The notes: generated from the sequence alone by a model not told the origin. A stretch of 9,217 nt of DNA from an uncultured Eubacterium sp. (GCA_910584065.1 CAJTZN010000076.1:1-9217); one strand, 5' to 3'; counted from the first letter of the stretch, positions 1 through 7,192 are shown. Translations and numbers: made by a program.

Positions 1-549
1 ATTTTTATATATCCCATATACGACATAACAGGGAATTTCCCTCTCCTTAGGCGTTTCCTCTCCCCAGCGTTCCATAACATCCGCAGGAATAATCGGTTCC
101 CTCCTGATAAATTCCCCACCCAGTTTCCGGGCAATTCTATTACTCGCTTCATTGCCCTCTGTAGTCATCCATTCTATACACTCTATTCCTTCATCCTCAA
201 ACGCCTTATTTATCAGAAGGGAAGCCGCCTCAAAAGCATATCCTTTTTTTCGTTCTTCTTCCAGAATCCCAATCCCCACCCGCGGACAATGCACATCCTT
301 CATTTCCAGTTCAATGTATCCGATTCTCTTTTTGGACTGCTTCTGGTAAATCAGGCAAATAATATCTGACCCTTGTATATCTTCGATCAAACCCTGTTTC
401 ATGTACTCCCAAAGTCCATCTTTTATATCATAAACCTTTTTAAAAACAGTAGCATATCTTCTTATGTACAAATAGTCATCCAGTTCCTTCCTGGTCACTA
501 ATTTTATCACGACTGATTCCCCGGTTATATAAAAACTCTCTTTTTTCAA
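1..549 (-). CDS. GNAT-family N-acetyltransferase (RimJ/RimL-like), C-terminus cut by window edge
   Basis: 183 codons are visible and the frame is still open at base 1, so the end lies outside the window. The fold reads as GNAT: an N-terminal strand (YITGESVVIKLVTRKELDDY), an acetyl-CoA-binding motif A region (VGIGILEEERKKGYAFEAAS, about residues 91-110), and motif B (NEASNRIARKLGGEF, about 133-147), which resembles RimJ/RimL-type enzymes. It would transfer acetyl from acetyl-CoA to an amine; the substrate cannot be read from the sequence. I chose the TTG at 547-549 because GAGG lies 7 nt upstream (557-560) and because this start keeps the whole first beta strand. A GTG at 508-510 is the alternative and would remove 13 residues. 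The TTG overlaps the TGA (546-548) of a decayed upstream frame, suggesting former translational coupling. Family confidence is high, function unknown. Confidence 0.85.
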   Translation of the reverse strand, partial: MKKESFYITGESVVIKLVTRKELDDYLYIRRYATVFKKVYDIKDGLWEYMKQGLIEDIQGSDIICLIYQKQSKKRIGYIELEMKDVHCPRVGIGILEEERKKGYAFEAASLLINKAFEDEGIECIEWMTTEGNEASNRIARKLGGEFIRREPIIPADVMERWGEETPKEREIPCYVVYGIYKN

Positions 550-806
550 ATTTGTGCCTCGCTTTCTTTAAAAAACTTTACTTTCTGCCACTGCTCATCC
601 TTGCTAATAATAAGACCGATGCCTGTACAAACAGAACAAATCATTATCCAGCAAACTCTGATCAATTAACGGATAATCAATTCTCACAATTGCCCCTTTT
701 TAATAAAGTCTTTATCCTCGCCATTATCCTACCGTCGTCGCTGTTATATACGCCTTCGCTCCTATGTTGCCTATTGTTTTAAAAAGTAACACGGTTCATC
801 CGGCAT
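546..806 (-). pseudogene. Decayed small gene of unknown family, upstream of the acetyltransferase
   Basis: I do not recognise the family. From an ATG at 804-806 the protein-like signal hops between frames. It starts MPDEPCYFLK, then TIGNIGAKAYITATTV (frame ending at 724-726), then DNGEDKDFIKK (ending at 684-686), then AIVRIDYPLIDQSLLDNDLF (ending at 604-606), then SKDEQWQKVKFFKESEAQI, ending in the TGA at 546-548. Four single-base changes would join these into one protein of about 86 residues; two of them are one missing A in an A run. The last stop overlaps the TTG start of the next gene, as expected for a former operon partner. The long neighbouring hydrogenase frames are unbroken, so true decay is more likely than general sequencing error. 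The composition argument is qualitative, so confidence is moderate. Confidence 0.4.
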
Positions 807-811
807 CTCTT

Positions 812-972
812 TTAGCCTTTTACTCTGAGAGCGCAAAAAGCGCGCATAATTATATATATATCTTCCAGTTGATATTCTGGTATTGTATGCAGCAAATTTA
901 TGGTTTTTTCCAACGTTGCAGTTCCTTTTTCTTCATCCGTGATATTTTTTAAAATATCATTTTTAACTGCAT
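812..972 (-). pseudogene. Small helical ORF with a probable one-base frameshift after the start
   Basis: Just inside the end of the second acetyltransferase gene there is GGGAGG and an ATG (970-972), but that frame stops after seven codons. One additional A in the A5 run at 960-964 would join ATG CAG TTA AAA to a frame that stays open to a TAA at 812-814. The joined product is about 53 residues, with stretches such as NDILKNITDEEKGTATLEKT and INLLHTIPEYQLEDIYIIMR. It would be acidic and helical, without Cys pairs or a membrane segment, and loosely recalls small antitoxin-like helical proteins; I cannot assign a family. The GGAGG-to-ATG gap is only 3 nt, which is short. It could be a broken gene, a frameshifting slippery site, or chance. 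Confidence 0.35.
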
Positions 973-1466
973 AAACCTCCCGCCTGCAGCATTTTCCTCA
1001 TATACCCACAAGTAAACGGGAAGAACTCATACTTTTCTGTCCCTACATGTACTGCCCCATACTTCTCATACCATTTTCGCAATCTCACATTTTCCTCCAC
1101 GATTCCGATATTTACCCACAAACACCCCATCCTCCCTGCCTCGTCAAACGCATGTTGTAAAAGCTGTTCCCCGATCTTCTTATGCCGGTACTGCTCTAAC
1201 ACGCACAAATTATTTAATTCACACTCCTTTTCATTCTGCCACAACAGTGAATAATATCCCACGATTTTACCATCCTCGAAATATGCGAACATTTGCCTCT
1301 CCTCATTCTCCCACTGCCAGATCAATCGCTCCTTCGTCGTGGCAAACGCCGTAAATCTCGGTGCATTTTCTTCCGTAAATCCAAACTCATCTGCCACTGT
1401 CATAAAACTGTTACAGATCACATCCACACAGTCTGGTATCTCATTTTTTCTAATCTTCCGAATCAT
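963..1466 (-). CDS. GNAT-family N-acetyltransferase
   Basis: A complete 167-residue GNAT protein. Motif A lies around residues 85-106 (LNNLCVLEQYRHKKIGEQLL), with the Q/R-x-x-G-type pyrophosphate-binding loop in RHKKIG. Motif B lies around 123-139 (VEENVRLRKWYEKYGAV), ending in the usual W-Y-E-K-x-G pattern. It should bind acetyl-CoA and acetylate an amine on a small molecule or protein; the substrate is unknown. The ATG at 1464-1466 is set by AGGAGG 7 nt upstream (1474-1479). The start is only 14 nt after the stop of the MFS transporter gene, so the two are almost certainly co-transcribed. That pairing could mean detoxification plus export, but this is speculation. Confidence 0.9.
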   Translation of the reverse strand: MIRKIRKNEIPDCVDVICNSFMTVADEFGFTEENAPRFTAFATTKERLIWQWENEERQMFAYFEDGKIVGYYSLLWQNEKECELNNLCVLEQYRHKKIGEQLLQHAFDEAGRMGCLWVNIGIVEENVRLRKWYEKYGAVHVGTEKYEFFPFTCGYMRKMLQAGGLCS

Positions 1467-1480
1467 CAAACAGCCTCCTT

Positions 1481-2662
1481 TCACGTCTTCCGCACCAGGG
1501 AAATACCAAAAAATATCAAAACCGGAAAGATCATAGCAACAAGAAGCCCCGTCCGCAGCGCACCGCCGGCGGCATCCGCCACCATACCGACCACGGTAGG
1601 CCCTCCCGAACATCCAACATCTCCGGCAAGCGCCAAAAGCGCATACATCGCCGTTCCCCCGCCCGGAATGCTCTTCGCCGCAATACTGAACGTCCCCGGC
1701 CAGAAAATTCCCACCGAAAATCCACAGACCGCGCAGCCGATCAGTCCCAAAACAGGATTTGGGGAGAGGGCGGCCGCCGCATAGCAAACGATACAAAGAA
1801 GCGCACAACCGAGCATAAACCGCTTCAGCGGGATCCGTTCGCTGAACTTCCCATAAAGCGCTCTCGCAATACCCATAAGGACGCCAAACGCACACGGCCC
1901 GGCCAGATCCCCCACCGTCTTTGAAATGCCGAGCGCCGACTCCACAAAGGCGGACGCCCACTGGCTCATCGCCAGTTCTGATGCCCCCGCACATACCATG
2001 ATCACCATCAGAAGCCAGAACACATTCCTGCCAAAAAGTCCCCGCAGTGAAAGCTTCTCATGTTCCTCCACGATCGGATAGATCGGAACCACCATAAAAT
2101 AAATCGTATTTAAAAACGGGATAACCGCCCATAAACACGCGAGAACACGCCAGTTTTCGATGCCAAACACCGCAAAAAAGAACGTTGAAACCAATACGAG
2201 AAACACCTGCCCCCAACAGTAAAATGAATGCAGGAGGCTCATGGCCGCCTCCTTCTTTTCTGTCGGACATGCCTCCACGATCGGACTGATCAGCACTTCG
2301 ATGATACCGCCGCCGACCGCATATAAAATAACGGACACCATGATTCCCGTATACGCGTGCGAAAACATCTGCGGCAAAACAGCCAGCCCGGCGATGCCAG
2401 CCGCCGCAAATATATGGGCCGAAACAATGGCCGGCCGATAACCGATCCTGTCAACAAGCTTCACCGACACCAGATCAACGAGAAGCTGGACGAAAAAATT
2501 GACCGTCGTAAGCAGCGTGATCTTCTCCAGCGACAGTCCATATGTCGCCGCAAATGTTAAAAAAAGAAGTGGCGTAAAATTGTTCACCACCGCCTGTGTA
2601 ATGTATCCCACATAACTGGCATAGATCGTATGCTCATAACTCTTTTTTATATTCTGCATCAT
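1481..2662 (-). CDS. MFS transporter (12-TM)
   Basis: A 393-residue, strongly hydrophobic protein of normal major facilitator length, with about twelve membrane segments in two halves. The signature loop between TM2 and TM3 is present (VDRIGYRP, residues 70-77), and a weaker counterpart occurs in the second half (GKFSERIPLKR). It would be an inner-membrane secondary transporter driven by ion or solute gradients; nothing in the sequence fixes the substrate or direction. The start is the first of two consecutive ATGs (2660-2662), behind an AAGGA-type site about 8 nt upstream; starting at the second would change little. It is followed 14 nt later by an acetyltransferase gene. It lies after the hydrogenase operon terminator, so it probably has its own promoter, but I could not pick one confidently in 2663-2760. 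Confidence 0.9.
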   Translation of the reverse strand: MMQNIKKSYEHTIYASYVGYITQAVVNNFTPLLFLTFAATYGLSLEKITLLTTVNFFVQLLVDLVSVKLVDRIGYRPAIVSAHIFAAAGIAGLAVLPQMFSHAYTGIMVSVILYAVGGGIIEVLISPIVEACPTEKKEAAMSLLHSFYCWGQVFLVLVSTFFFAVFGIENWRVLACLWAVIPFLNTIYFMVVPIYPIVEEHEKLSLRGLFGRNVFWLLMVIMVCAGASELAMSQWASAFVESALGISKTVGDLAGPCAFGVLMGIARALYGKFSERIPLKRFMLGCALLCIVCYAAAALSPNPVLGLIGCAVCGFSVGIFWPGTFSIAAKSIPGGGTAMYALLALAGDVGCSGGPTVVGMVADAAGGALRTGLLVAMIFPVLIFFGISLVRKT

Positions 2663-2761
2663 ATCTTTTTCCTTTTTGCGACATGGAAATTTGTTTCATA
2701 TCATTTGCGCCAACCAGAAAGACAGCGGGAGCCACTTCCACACAATCTGCCAATCTGTTCT

Positions 2762-2817
2762 CAGAAAAGAAAGGACTGCCGCACAAGCAGATACAAAAAC
2801 TGATACGGCAGTTCCTT
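2762..2817 (-). terminator. Intrinsic terminator after hydA
   Basis: An inverted repeat pairs AAGGAACTGCCG (complement of 2806-2817) with CGGCAGTCCTT (complement of 2771-2781), with one bulged base and a 24-nt loop. On the minus strand it is followed by TTCTTTTCTGAG. It begins 11 nt after the hydA stop. This should end the hydCBA transcript and separate it from the MFS gene. Confidence 0.75.
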
Positions 2818-2828
2818 CCAAAAACGAC

Positions 2829-4544
2829 TTATTTCCCGTAATGCACATGTAACAATTCATGCGCGCGGTCTTTCAAAATTCCGTTTTCATACATATTGAG
2901 CAGCGTCGGGTTCTCTTCCGAACGCTTGATGATCGCGGATTTATCCGCTTTATACATACCGGTCGCGCGTTCCTGCTTCACGTTCTGGTAACCAAACGGC
3001 TGCCCAGCGCCTCCGATACAACCATACGGACACGCCATCACTTCGACAAAATCCAGTTTCTCCTCGCCGCGCTGGAGCTTCTCGATCAGCTTCTCGGCGT
3101 TTCCCAGGCCATTCACCACGCCGACACGGAGTTTCGTTCCGGCCACTTCCACCTCGGCCACTTTCGTGCCCTCCAGTCCGCGGATACCAGAATACTCAAT
3201 CTCACGCAGCGCCTCGTTGTTCTTTTCTGCCACATGGCGGAGCGCCGCTTCCATCACACCGCCGGTCACGCCGAAGATCACGCCGGCGCCGGAACTGATG
3301 GAAAATGGCATATCCGGTGCACTCGGCTCGATCTCGTTAAACTGGATGCCGAGCTCCTTGATCATGAGGATCAGCTCTTTCGTCGTAATGACATAATCGA
3401 CATCCGGCACATTGTCGCGTTTGAACTCGTCGCGCGCCGCCTCGTATTTCTTCGCCACACAAGGCATCACGGCCACGGATACCGTCTCGAGGCCGGTTTC
3501 CTCATCCGCCGGTTTATAATGCTCTTTGAGCACCGCGCCAAACATTTCCATCGGGGATTTGCAGGTGGATACGTATGGCAGCACTTCCGGATGTTTCGTC
3601 TCCACAAAACGCACCCAGGCCGGACAACACGACGTAAACAGCGGCATGGAATTTCCGAGTGGATATTTCTTCTCCCCATTTTCCAGTTTGTAAACAAGTT
3701 CCGTCGCCTCTTCCACGACGGTTAAGTCCGCGCTGAAACTCGTATCAAATACCGTATCGAAGCCGAGCATGCGCAGCGCCGTAAAGATTTTCCCTACTGA
3801 GTTTTTCCCCGGAGCAAGGCCAAATTCCTCGCCGATCGCCACACGGACGGCTGGCGCGATCTGCGCTACCACACGCTTATTCGGCGCGTACAATGCCTGC
3901 CACACCTCGCGCAGGTCATTTTTAATGGTGATCGCCGCCGTCGGGCAGACAGCCGCGCACTGACCACAGTTTACACAGTCGGTATCGGCGATCTTTTTGT
4001 TAAATGCCGGGCTGACTACCATATCCGCGCCGCGGTGGGCAAAGTCGATCGCCCCGACATGCTGTACTTCGTTGCACATCCTCACGCAGTCACCGCACAA
4101 AATACATTTACTCGGATCCCTGACGATCGAAAGCGAAGAATCGTCAATCGTTCGCTCCGGATGCGTATTCGGGAAGCGCACGTTCGTGAGGCGGAACCTC
4201 GCCGCCAGCATCTGGAGACGGCAGTTCCCGTTCTTCTCACACACCGTACAATCGCGGCAATGCGAAGCGAGAAGCAGTTCCAGGATCATCTTCCGGTGCT
4301 GGTGCAGCTTCGACGTATTGGTACGAATGACCATCTTATCCCTCGGCGGAGTGGAACAGGAAGCGATGATACTTCCCCGCTCATCCTCTACCACACACAT
4401 ACGGCACGCGCCGTAGATCGACATGTCCGTATAGTAGCAGAACGTAGGCACGTGGATCCCGGCTTTTCGGATGACCTGCAAAATGTTTTTCTCATCCGTA
4501 AATTCGCTACGGATGCCATCTATAATCATATATTTTTTAGACAT
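2829..4544 (-). CDS. hydA: [FeFe] hydrogenase catalytic subunit, HydA/HndD type
   Basis: 571 residues with the modular (M3-like) layout of clostridial [FeFe] hydrogenase. An N-terminal [2Fe-2S] domain has C36, C47, C50 and C63. A His-Cys3 [4Fe-4S] site has H95, C99, C102 and C108. Two more [4Fe-4S] clusters are C147/C150/C153/C157-type and C190/C193/C196/C200-type. The H-cluster domain has TSCCPAW (C307 ligand, C306 the expected proton-transfer cysteine), MPCVAKK (C362) and MACPYGC (C505, C509). A small-subunit-like tail follows. It catalyses reversible H2 formation from protons in the cytoplasm, taking electrons from the HydB/HydC subunits. GGAGG lies 6 nt before the ATG. It is the last gene of the operon, 32 nt after hydB. 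The third motif is slightly atypical: PYGC and GGAGQP replace the common PGGC and GGGQP. Confidence 0.97.
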   Translation of the reverse strand: MSKKYMIIDGIRSEFTDEKNILQVIRKAGIHVPTFCYYTDMSIYGACRMCVVEDERGSIIASCSTPPRDKMVIRTNTSKLHQHRKMILELLLASHCRDCTVCEKNGNCRLQMLAARFRLTNVRFPNTHPERTIDDSSLSIVRDPSKCILCGDCVRMCNEVQHVGAIDFAHRGADMVVSPAFNKKIADTDCVNCGQCAAVCPTAAITIKNDLREVWQALYAPNKRVVAQIAPAVRVAIGEEFGLAPGKNSVGKIFTALRMLGFDTVFDTSFSADLTVVEEATELVYKLENGEKKYPLGNSMPLFTSCCPAWVRFVETKHPEVLPYVSTCKSPMEMFGAVLKEHYKPADEETGLETVSVAVMPCVAKKYEAARDEFKRDNVPDVDYVITTKELILMIKELGIQFNEIEPSAPDMPFSISSGAGVIFGVTGGVMEAALRHVAEKNNEALREIEYSGIRGLEGTKVAEVEVAGTKLRVGVVNGLGNAEKLIEKLQRGEEKLDFVEVMACPYGCIGGAGQPFGYQNVKQERATGMYKADKSAIIKRSEENPTLLNMYENGILKDRAHELLHVHYGK

Positions 4545-4576
4545 ACTTTTCCTCCATTCTCAAAATGTAATCCGGG

Positions 4577-6463
4577 TTACACTTCTTTTACCGCACCAAA
4601 GTTACAACCCTCTTTGCAGGCGCCGCATTTGATACACTTCGACGCGTCAATCACATGAGCCTCTTTCACTTTTCCGGAAATGGCCCCGACCGGACACATT
4701 CTCGCGCATTTCGTACATCCACGGCAAAGTTCCGGATCGATCTGCAGCGTCGTCAGCGCCTTACACTGGCCCGCCGGACACTTTTTGTCCACAACATGCG
4801 CCACATACTCATCCCGGAAATATTTGAGCGTACTCACGACCGGAGACGCCGCCGTCTTTCCAAGACCGCACAACGCCGTGGCAGACACGGTATCCGAAAG
4901 CTTCTCGAGAAGGTCAATATGCTCCATCGTCCCCCGTCCCTCGGTAATATCTGTCAGAAGTTCGAGCATCCGCTTCGTTCCCTCACGACACGGCACACAT
5001 TTTCCGCACGATTCATTTTGAGTAAAGTTCATGAAGAACCTTGCCACCTCTACCATACAGCTCTTATCATTCATGACAACGAGGCCGCCCGAACCGATCA
5101 TCGCCCCCACTTTTTTCAGCGAGTCGAAATCGAGTTTCATATCCAGATGATCCTCGGTCGCGCTCATACACAGACAGCCGCCCGAAGGCCCGCCGATCTG
5201 TACGGCCTTAAATTCGCCGCCTTTGACGCCGCCGCCGATGTCAAAAATAACTTCACGCAGCGTCGTCCCCATCGGAACTTCGATCAAACCGGTATTCACG
5301 ACATTTCCGGTCAGCGCAAACGCCTTCGTACCGTGATTGTTCTCCGGCCCGTATCCTTTATACCATTCCGCCCCGTTTAAAATAATGGGCGGCACATTAC
5401 AAAACGTCTCTACGTTGTTCAGCACCGTCGGCTTGTCAAACAATCCGTGCTCCACCGTACGCGGCGGCTTCACCCTCGGCATTCCGCGGTTTCCTTCGAT
5501 CGACGTCGTCAGCGCGCTTCCCTCACCGCACACGAACGCTCCCGCACCCTGACTGATATGCAGGTCAAAATCAAATCCGGAACCGAGGATATTCTTTCCT
5601 AACAGCCCGCGGTCAAGCGCCTTATTGATCGCCGTCTGCAGCCGCTCAACAGCCAGCGGATACTCCGCCCGCACATAAATGTAACCATGATGCGCATTGG
5701 TGGCAATGGCCGCGATCAGCATACCTTCAATGACACGGTGCGGCTCCCCTTCCATCATCGAACGGTCCATGAACGCACCCGGGTCACCCTCGTCGCCGTT
5801 GCAGACGATATACTTTTCGTCCACATCCTGATCAAGTACCTGCTGCCACTTGCGCCCCGCCGGGAATCCGCCGCCCCCGCGTCCGCGCAGCGACGCCTCG
5901 CTGATCTCATCCACGATCTGCTGCGGCGTCATATCGAACAGCGCCTTTGCCACCGCGCTGTATCCGCCCAGTGCCAAATACTCGGCGATACTCTCGGCAT
6001 TGATCCGCCCGCAGTACTCGAGCGCCACACGCGTCTGCTGTTTATAAAATGGGATATCCTCCTGTTTTACGTACGATTTCAGCGATTTATCCTTATAGAC
6101 CAAATGATCGACAACTTCATCGTTGATGATACTTTTCTCAATGATCTCTTCGCAGTCTTCCAGTTTCACTTTCAGGTACAGCCAGCCCATCGGCTCGATC
6201 CGGAGCAGCGGGCCCATCTCACAAAATCCGTGGCAGCCGCTCTTTTTCAGTCCGATGCTGTCACCGTGCGGCTCCTTTTCCAGAAGCAGCGCGCAGCGAA
6301 GCCCCTTCTCCTCAATGATCTCCTTCATCCTGTCATAAATCTGCAGCGATCCGCCCGCCACACAGCCCGTTCCGGCACAGATCAGGATCTGTTTTCTCTG
6401 ACTGTTCAAGGAGGCCTTATATTCTTCCTGCTTCGCGATCAGTTCTTCCCTCGTATTAATCAT
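4577..6463 (-). CDS. hydB: NADH-binding NuoF-like hydrogenase subunit, HydB/HndC type
   Basis: 628 residues, the usual length for HydB of trimeric hydrogenases. Order of parts: a thioredoxin-like [2Fe-2S] domain (C29, C34, C77, C81); the NuoF flavin/NADH domain with the glycine-rich RGRGGGGFPAG (193-203), CNGDEGDPGAF (221-231) and GAGAFVCGEG (307-316); a [4Fe-4S] site (C486, C489, C492, C532); and a C-terminal 2x[4Fe-4S] ferredoxin domain (C580/583/586/590 and C610/613/616/620). It should bind FMN and NAD(H) and be the electron branch point between NADH, ferredoxin and HydA. The start is the ATG at 6461-6463, with GGAGG 9 nt upstream. An in-frame TTG at 6472 would touch the GGAGG and is not usable. 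The first 8 bases overlap the end of hydC, suggesting translational coupling. Confidence 0.96.
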   Translation of the reverse strand: MINTREELIAKQEEYKASLNSQRKQILICAGTGCVAGGSLQIYDRMKEIIEEKGLRCALLLEKEPHGDSIGLKKSGCHGFCEMGPLLRIEPMGWLYLKVKLEDCEEIIEKSIINDEVVDHLVYKDKSLKSYVKQEDIPFYKQQTRVALEYCGRINAESIAEYLALGGYSAVAKALFDMTPQQIVDEISEASLRGRGGGGFPAGRKWQQVLDQDVDEKYIVCNGDEGDPGAFMDRSMMEGEPHRVIEGMLIAAIATNAHHGYIYVRAEYPLAVERLQTAINKALDRGLLGKNILGSGFDFDLHISQGAGAFVCGEGSALTTSIEGNRGMPRVKPPRTVEHGLFDKPTVLNNVETFCNVPPIILNGAEWYKGYGPENNHGTKAFALTGNVVNTGLIEVPMGTTLREVIFDIGGGVKGGEFKAVQIGGPSGGCLCMSATEDHLDMKLDFDSLKKVGAMIGSGGLVVMNDKSCMVEVARFFMNFTQNESCGKCVPCREGTKRMLELLTDITEGRGTMEHIDLLEKLSDTVSATALCGLGKTAASPVVSTLKYFRDEYVAHVVDKKCPAGQCKALTTLQIDPELCRGCTKCARMCPVGAISGKVKEAHVIDASKCIKCGACKEGCNFGAVKEV

Positions 6464-6956
6464 CTGCCTCAACCTCCTTGCCGCTTTCTTCTCCCTTTAG
6501 TTCCTCGATAAGTTCCCTTGCCTTTTCAGGCGTCATGGCCGGATGCACATGGTCATTCACCGTACATACCGGAGCCAGTCCGCACGCCCCCAGACAGGAC
6601 ACGGTCTCCACCGTAAACATCATGTCATCCGTCGTCGGCTTATCCTCGCTCACGCCGAGGATCTTGCGGAATTCCTCTAATATCGGCACAGATTTACGCA
6701 CATGGCAAGCCGTTCCGTCACAGATCTTGATCACATATTTTCCCTTCGGCTCCAGGGAAAAATTCTCGTAAAATGTAGCGACCCCATAAATTTTAGCTTC
6801 ACTAAGCTTCAATTTTTTTGCTATGTAACACAACGCTTCCTCGGGAAGGTAATGATACTCTTTCTGTATGTCCTGCATGATCGCAATGAGAAGAGTATGA
6901 TTGTAGTCATGTACCTGCAAAATTTCATCTAGTTTTGCTATCTCCTGATGTGTCAA
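6456..6956 (-). CDS. hydC: NuoE-like [2Fe-2S] hydrogenase subunit, HydC/HndA type
   Basis: 166 residues, typical for the NuoE/24-kDa thioredoxin-like family. An N-terminal helical part precedes the [2Fe-2S] fold, whose ligands are C79 and C84 (CDGTAC) and C121 and C125 (CLGAC). In the hydrogenase complex it partners HydB and relays or stores electrons near the flavin. The start is TTG at 6954-6956, supported by AAAGGAG with a 6-nt gap; the only nearby in-frame ATG is about 27 codons inside and would remove conserved helices. It is first in the operon, has a leader of about 80 nt, and overlaps hydB by 8 bases. A weak start codon together with a paired ribosome binding site suggests limited or regulated translation; that part is inference. 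Confidence 0.95.
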   Translation of the reverse strand: MTHQEIAKLDEILQVHDYNHTLLIAIMQDIQKEYHYLPEEALCYIAKKLKLSEAKIYGVATFYENFSLEPKGKYVIKICDGTACHVRKSVPILEEFRKILGVSEDKPTTDDMMFTVETVSCLGACGLAPVCTVNDHVHPAMTPEKARELIEELKGEESGKEVEADD

Positions 6957-6959
6957 TGT

Positions 6960-6979
6960 TTTCTCCTTTCTGAGAAAGG
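6960..6979 (-). promoter_or_regulatory. Alternative small hairpins covering the hydC ribosome binding site
   Basis: On the minus strand CCTTTC-TCA-GAAAGG is a 6-bp hairpin whose 3' arm contains most of the AAAGGAG ribosome binding site (6963-6969). A competing 6-bp pairing, TTTCTC with GAGAAA (loop AGAAAG), covers the same site. Either one would hide it. The sequence pairing is plain; a role in control is inferred. Confidence 0.45.
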
Positions 6980-6982
6980 CGC

Positions 6983-7015
6983 GGGCCGGTACGTTCTTTC
7001 GAGCATTGCCGGCCC
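6983..7015 (-). repeat. GC-rich hairpin in the hydC leader
   Basis: Perfect 7-bp arms GGGCCGG (6983-6989) and CCGGCCC (7009-7015) enclose a 19-nt loop inside the 5' untranslated region of the hydrogenase operon. No U run follows, so it is not a terminator. It may stabilise the mRNA 5' end or take part in leader folding. Confidence 0.5.
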
Positions 7016-7044
7016 TGCCAATCGATTACGTTTTTATGGTTTTA

Positions 7045-7073
7045 ATTGTAACATAAATGCTTCGTTATCTCAA
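7045..7073 (-). promoter_or_regulatory. Sigma-70-type promoter of the hydCBA operon
   Basis: On the minus strand a -35 box TTGAGA (complement of 7068-7073) and a -10 box TACAAT (complement of 7045-7050) are separated by exactly 17 nt. A TG one base before the -10 makes it an extended -10. Transcription would start near 7038, giving a leader of about 80 nt before the hydC TTG. Confidence 0.7.
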
Positions 7074-7079
7074 TAACAT
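7062..7079. promoter_or_regulatory. Rex-like operator over the hydCBA -35 box
   Basis: Minus-strand GTTAT-TGAG-ATAAC is a perfect 5-bp inverted repeat with a 4-nt centre, and it covers the -35 box. Over 18 bases it matches 10 of the 14 fixed positions of the Rex consensus TTGTTAANNNNTTAACAA. Rex, the NADH/NAD+-sensing repressor of Bacillota, commonly controls fermentation and hydrogenase genes. The site and its position are seen; Rex binding is inferred. Confidence 0.5.
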
Positions 7080-7149
7080 TTTTTCTCAGGAATTCATTTT
7101 GCGGGAATCCACTCCAAAGATGAGCATTTTCGGACAAGATGGTAAATAC

Positions 7150-7175
7150 ATTGGGACATCAGGCACTCCCCCAAT
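7150..7175. repeat. Short hairpin between the zinc-finger gene and the hydrogenase promoter
   Basis: ATTGGG (7150-7155) and CCCAAT (7170-7175) form 6-bp arms, 17 nt beyond the stop of the YgiT-type gene. No good U run follows on either strand, so termination here would be weak at best. It is the only candidate end for the toxin-antitoxin transcript. Confidence 0.25.
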
Positions 7176-7192
7176 CTTTCATACATTCCTCT

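Noticed and set aside
552..952. Plus-strand open frames of 76 and 62 codons.
   Set aside because: They are hydrophobic, low in motif content and lie opposite the minus-strand remnant frames; no ribosome binding site supports them.
1467..1994. A longer minus-strand frame that would extend the acetyltransferase N-terminus across the MFS gene.
   Set aside because: It lies in another frame of the clearly real MFS gene; the strong AGGAGG before the ATG at 1466 and the GNAT fold set the true start.
2859..3725. A 288-codon open frame on the plus strand opposite hydA, and others opposite hydB (4035-4658, 4655-5380, 5687-6511).
   Set aside because: They are antisense to well-supported hydrogenase genes, rich in His/Arg as expected from reading these codons backwards, and show no family motif or ribosome binding site.
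6464..6472. An upstream in-frame TTG as the hydB start.
   Set aside because: It directly abuts the GGAGG ribosome binding site, leaving no spacing; the ATG at 6463 has a proper 9-nt gap.
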